Below, piece after piece: positions 60,953 to 64,000 of a stretch of DNA of 64,000 nucleotides (position 1 is the stretch's first letter; each line of letters starts with the position of its first letter). The notes under the pieces are model-generated. The model saw nothing but the letters and a program-made list of their open reading frames with translations. It searched no databases and was not told the DNA's origin. This stretch comes from Alteribacter keqinensis (GTDB lineage: Bacteria > Bacillota > Bacilli > Bacillales > Salisediminibacteriaceae): positions 1,116,001 to 1,180,000 of the forward strand of contig NZ_RHIB01000001.1 of the NCBI RefSeq assembly GCF_003710255.1, given 5' to 3'. A program made the position numbers and the translations under genes.

Positions 60953-61129
60953 GCTTGCAACTCCTTCCGGTTAAAAACCATTCGTTACTAAATGTTCCTA
61001 AATTATACCTAACCTGGACCCTTACCTCAATAAAAGAGTCTTATGGTACGCCTGTGCGAATCTATTGTCTGGTGTCTTTATCTCTGTGGCCCTGTAATGT
61101 CAGGTGGCTTTCGCGGGCAAAAGAAAAAA

Positions 61130-61161
61130 CTGATTCAAAAGTGTATACCCTTTTGAATCAG
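61130..61161 (-). terminator. Terminator after chemoreceptor gene
   Basis: CTGATTCAAAA / TTTTGAATCAG stem; minus strand then TTTTTTCTTTTG. About 60 bp past the stop. The region 60953-61129 holds no gene. Confidence 0.92.
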
Positions 61162-61219
61162 CCTCTATTTGTGACTAATTGATAAATCGTCTTTAGATTC
61201 CAGTTAAAGATCCTGCTCA

Positions 61220-62905
61220 CTAAAATGAGAACCTGTTTACACTTTTCTTCAGATCTTCAGCCATGTGGTTCAGTTCCTCTGCTGAGGCTGCCACCTGCTG
61301 AATAGAGGAAAGCTGTCCTTCCGTACCTGATTTGACTTCATTGAACCGTGTCGAGGTCATGGCAGCCATTTCAGCCATCTCTTCAACTGAAGCTGTTACT
61401 TGTTCGGAGCTTGCCGACATTTCCTCAGAAACAGCAGAAACTTCCTGAATCTGTGTGCTCACGTGACCAATGGACTGGTGAATTCTGCCGAATGCTTCCC
61501 CCGCTCTTGTTACCAGCGTAATTCCACTGTTTACTTCAACAGTACCTGATTCCATCTGGCTGACGGCGAGCTTTGTCTGTACCTGAATCTCTTCTATGAC
61601 CTCTCCGATTTCCTGGGCTGACTTCCGGGATTCCTCAGCTAGTTTTCTCACTTCATCTGCCACAACGGCAAAGCCCCGTCCGTGGTCTCCGGCCCTTGCC
61701 GCTTCGATTGCTGCATTAAGTGCAAGTAGGTTGGTCTGTTCTGAAATGGATGTAATCATTTCAATGATGGTCCCTATCTCTTCTGAACGTTCTCCGAGTT
61801 TGTTCATCACTTCGGCAGTTTCGCTTACAGAGTTGGAGATCAGGTTCATTTGCCCGACCGCAGATTGAATTTCACGGTTCCCTTCTTCTGCTTCACGGGT
61901 AGCATCCTGGGTAGATTCAGCCACAAGCATAGTGGATTCAGCGATGCGCTGAATACCGCTGCTCATCTCTTCCATGGCTTTTGCACTTTCCTGAGAGCTT
62001 TCTACTGTGTTTGATGCGCTTGCGGCTACCTGATCGGTTGTAGAGGCAATCTGTGTAGTGGCTGCTGTTGTATGCTGGGAGTGATTTGATAGTTCTGATG
62101 ATGCACTTGCAACAGAGTCTGCAGTTTCAGATGCCTGTTTCAAAAGAGTCCTCAACTCAGTAACCATACGGTTAACAGAAGTGGTAAGGCGTCCGATTTC
62201 ATCTTTTGACTTTGTTTTAATTCGTTCTCCGCTCAAATCTCCCCTTGCTACTTCTTCAATCTTGTTTGCAACCAGGAGAATCGGAGTGACAACCTGCCTT
62301 GCTACAAACAAGGCTACCAGAATGGCCACAATCACACCAGCACCCGTTGCAATAATATTAAACAGTGCTACCGTTTCCCCTTGGGCACTCATATCATTTC
62401 CTCTTGAAATAATACCGTCCTGCTCCTGGGAAGCAAGAGCTGTAAAGCCTTCCATAACCTCTTCAGCGATCGGGTCAAGCTGGTAACGGACAGTAATCAG
62501 CGCCGTATCCATTCCGTGCTCTTCATACATGGGAAAAACGCGGGAGATCGTAATATCATTCCAGTACTCACTGCGGTCAATCAAGTGTGCCACGTGTTCG
62601 TCTTCATTTGAAAAACCGAGGAGGTCAGCACCAAGAGCATTGCTCTCTTCGGCGAGTTCAATATAACGCTCTCTGTATTCATCGTCTCCGCTTAATATGT
62701 ATCCTCTGATATTTGCCATGCGATCAGCCATGTTCAGGGCCATGCCGCTGCTGGTGGTGAGGTGCGGAAGCTCTTCACTCATGATGCGGTCCACATTTTG
62801 ATTAATCGTATAAAGGTTCACCATTGAGAACGATGAAATCCCAAGAAGGATAACCAAGATAATACCAAAACCCAATAGTATTTTTGCTCGTAAACTCTTT
62901 TTCAT
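61220..62905 (-). CDS. Methyl-accepting chemotaxis protein
   Basis: 561 aa. TM1 at about 8-28, a four-helix-bundle periplasm-side sensor (about 30-185, MCP_N/Tar type), TM2 at about 185-207, HAMP, then a signalling hairpin with the tip [20 protein letters not shown] and methylation-helix Gln/Glu pairs. Ligand unknown. Start ATG 62905 (GGGGGA 5 bases upstream). Other chemotaxis genes are not in the window. Confidence 0.95.
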   Translation of the reverse strand: MKKSLRAKILLGFGIILVILLGISSFSMVNLYTINQNVDRIMSEELPHLTTSSGMALNMADRMANIRGYILSGDDEYRERYIELAEESNALGADLLGFSNEDEHVAHLIDRSEYWNDITISRVFPMYEEHGMDTALITVRYQLDPIAEEVMEGFTALASQEQDGIISRGNDMSAQGETVALFNIIATGAGVIVAILVALFVARQVVTPILLVANKIEEVARGDLSGERIKTKSKDEIGRLTTSVNRMVTELRTLLKQASETADSVASASSELSNHSQHTTAATTQIASTTDQVAASASNTVESSQESAKAMEEMSSGIQRIAESTMLVAESTQDATREAEEGNREIQSAVGQMNLISNSVSETAEVMNKLGERSEEIGTIIEMITSISEQTNLLALNAAIEAARAGDHGRGFAVVADEVRKLAEESRKSAQEIGEVIEEIQVQTKLAVSQMESGTVEVNSGITLVTRAGEAFGRIHQSIGHVSTQIQEVSAVSEEMSASSEQVTASVEEMAEMAAMTSTRFNEVKSGTEGQLSSIQQVAASAEELNHMAEDLKKSVNRFSF

Positions 62906-63022
62906 AACAGTCCCCCAGTCAAACAATTCAATTGTCTAAAATATCAAAAAAACATAAAAATACTATATCATATTACTCATGACTTTTGACTGAATAAATA
63001 AAAAAATGCCCCATGCATAATA

Positions 63023-63056
63023 AAACAGGCATAAGAGTCCTATCTTATGCCTGTTT
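63023..63056 (-). terminator. Terminator after MFS gene
   Basis: AAACAGGCATAAGA / TCTTATGCCTGTTT perfect stem; minus strand then TATTATGC. Twenty bases past the stop. Confidence 0.85.
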
Positions 63057-63076
63057 CTCATCAACCTATTCTATTT

Positions 63077-64000
63077 TTACCCGTTCATCTCTGCCAGCCG
63101 TTTTTTATCTTTCATTCCCTGGCGGGTTCTGAAGTAGTATGCTCTGTAAAACAATGAGCCCAACAGGCCGAGCAACGCAAAACCAAACATCATGTAATAA
63201 AGGGTTCTGACCATAAATGTATCAATAACTGCTCCGCCAATAAGAGAGCCGATCACTCCTGATACACCGAAGAACACACTGATAAACAGGAGGTGTCCTG
63301 TTGATGTAAGTTCATCAGGTACCAGACGTGCTACGAATTGAAAGGCCGTTAAATAAAAGACACCGAAAGTCAGACCATGAAGGATCTGTAAATATAAAAT
63401 GTCTCCAGGCCCTGACACGCTCCCCATAAGAAGCCACCGCAGCACATATAAAACAGCGGCAAATGTAATAAAAGTCAGAGGATGAAACCGCCTGAGCCAC
63501 AAGGCACTCGCTGCAAACACAACCGCCTCTGTGATGACACCGATAAACCAGGCAGTCCCTATGATTGCTTCATTTCCTCCAAGCTCTACAATATACAGTC
63601 CGAGAAAAGTATCATTCATTCTGTGTGTCAGGCTGATCAGGAAAATCATGATTAAAAACAAAGCAAGAACAGGATCCTTCCCGAGCAGCAGTGCTTTCTT
63701 CAAATTCGCTTTCTTCCTGGAAGGCGTACTGTCCGGCGCCCTGGTACAAAACAGGATTGCAATAATTAAAAAGAACGCATAAAGATAGTAAATATTCTGG
63801 ATCCCAAACGATGCAAGAAGATACCCTGAAACAAGAGACGACGTACCAAAGCCGAGTGACCCCCACATCCGGATGCTTCCAAAGGAAACCCCCCGTTCAT
63901 AGGATACCTTTTGTGCAAGACTGTCGCCCAGTCCTCCTGCAGGGGACATAAAAGCAAAGAAGATAAATAATAAAAACATAATCCAGACAAACTCATTCAT
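63077..64000 (-). CDS. MFS transporter, N-terminus outside window
   Basis: At least 307 codons. The frame is open to the right edge, and its first visible residue is not necessarily the start. About nine TM helices; MFS features are SFGSIRMWGSLGFG, the loop-2 type region, and RRF between helices 8 and 9. The layout (ERGVSFGSIRMWGSLGF, THRMNDTFLGLYI) fits the MFS_1-like/nucleoside-H+ symporter-like group (YwbF/LacY-like). Substrate unknown. Confidence 0.85.
   Translation of the reverse strand: MNEFVWIMFLLFIFFAFMSPAGGLGDSLAQKVSYERGVSFGSIRMWGSLGFGTSSLVSGYLLASFGIQNIYYLYAFFLIIAILFCTRAPDSTPSRKKANLKKALLLGKDPVLALFLIMIFLISLTHRMNDTFLGLYIVELGGNEAIIGTAWFIGVITEAVVFAASALWLRRFHPLTFITFAAVLYVLRWLLMGSVSGPGDILYLQILHGLTFGVFYLTAFQFVARLVPDELTSTGHLLFISVFFGVSGVIGSLIGGAVIDTFMVRTLYYMMFGFALLGLLGSLFYRAYYFRTRQGMKDKKRLAEMNG

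Overview
The window is chromosomal DNA from a Gram-positive, endospore-forming member of the Bacillaceae, most likely a salt- or alkali-adapted species. Spore formation is shown by a CotD-type coat protein and a complete GerA-type germinant receptor operon. Salt adaptation is inferred from three separate compatible-solute uptake systems (an OpuF-like two-gene ABC system, a full OpuA operon and a BCCT carrier) and from strongly acidic exported domains. Gene order matches islands known from Bacillus subtilis: parE beside the CoA-binding gene yneT; gpsB, rnpB and ypsC together; ypsA, cotD, yprB/mrfB and yprA/mrfA close together. Several genes start with TTG behind a strong ribosome binding site (parE, the M32 peptidase, the RNase HI-like gene, the BCCT carrier, the B12-binding protein, the VTT protein).

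Layout. 1-9.4 kb: partial parE with an upstream LexA box, yneT, a UspA protein, the OpuF-like betaine system, a CapA-type protein, an M32 carboxypeptidase, a HesB-like protein and a DUF2564 protein. 9.4-17.3 kb: opuAA-AB-AC, a THUMP rRNA methyltransferase, RNase P RNA, an RNase HI-like protein, gpsB, ypsA and cotD. 17.3-28.6 kb: a 35-aa membrane peptide, a 2Fe-2S ferredoxin, a tightly packed unit of mrfB, a cNMP/CBS/DUF294 protein and a DnaQ-like exonuclease, then a gerA-type operon lying between mrfB and mrfA. 28.6-32.6 kb: a visibly AT-richer accessory stretch with an amber-interrupted gene, a polysaccharide deacetylase, two GNAT units (one decayed) each followed by the same repeat of about 55 bp, and a frameshifted charged protein. 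32.6-42.2 kb: queD-queE behind a preQ1-I riboswitch, the BCCT carrier, a nested composite repeat, a glycerophosphodiesterase, a B12-binding protein coupled to an RsbR-like STAS protein, and several hydrolases. 42.4-48.7 kb: a small membrane protein, two ABC exporters with a YtrA-type GntR regulator and a perfect 34-bp operator, and a lipoprotein alpha-amylase behind a LacI-type operator. 48.7-64 kb: repeats and decayed DNA, a DUF5983-like protein, a frameshifted hydrolase, a lipoprotein cyclophilin, a YhjD-like gene with a LexA box, an amidohydrolase beside a 1039-aa GNAT fusion, ywpF, an unknown protein, a DUF2207-like protein, a VTT membrane protein, a chemoreceptor and a partial MFS carrier.

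The most notable items are: (a) a B12-binding protein carrying the Wx9EH signature of CarH-type photoreceptors, with no DNA-binding domain, overlapping a PAS-like/STAS stressosome protein; (b) a germinant-receptor operon splitting the mitomycin-repair pair mrfA/mrfB, with mrfB instead coupled to a second-messenger-type nucleotidyltransferase and a second exonuclease; (c) several families of short non-coding repeats, including a nested composite at 35.7-36.2 kb with an apparent 12-bp target duplication; (d) GNAT genes arranged like cassettes with a conserved 3' element; (e) two LexA-box candidates, at parE and at a yhjD-like gene. All family assignments were made by eye from sequence motifs and remembered gene order; no database search was run.
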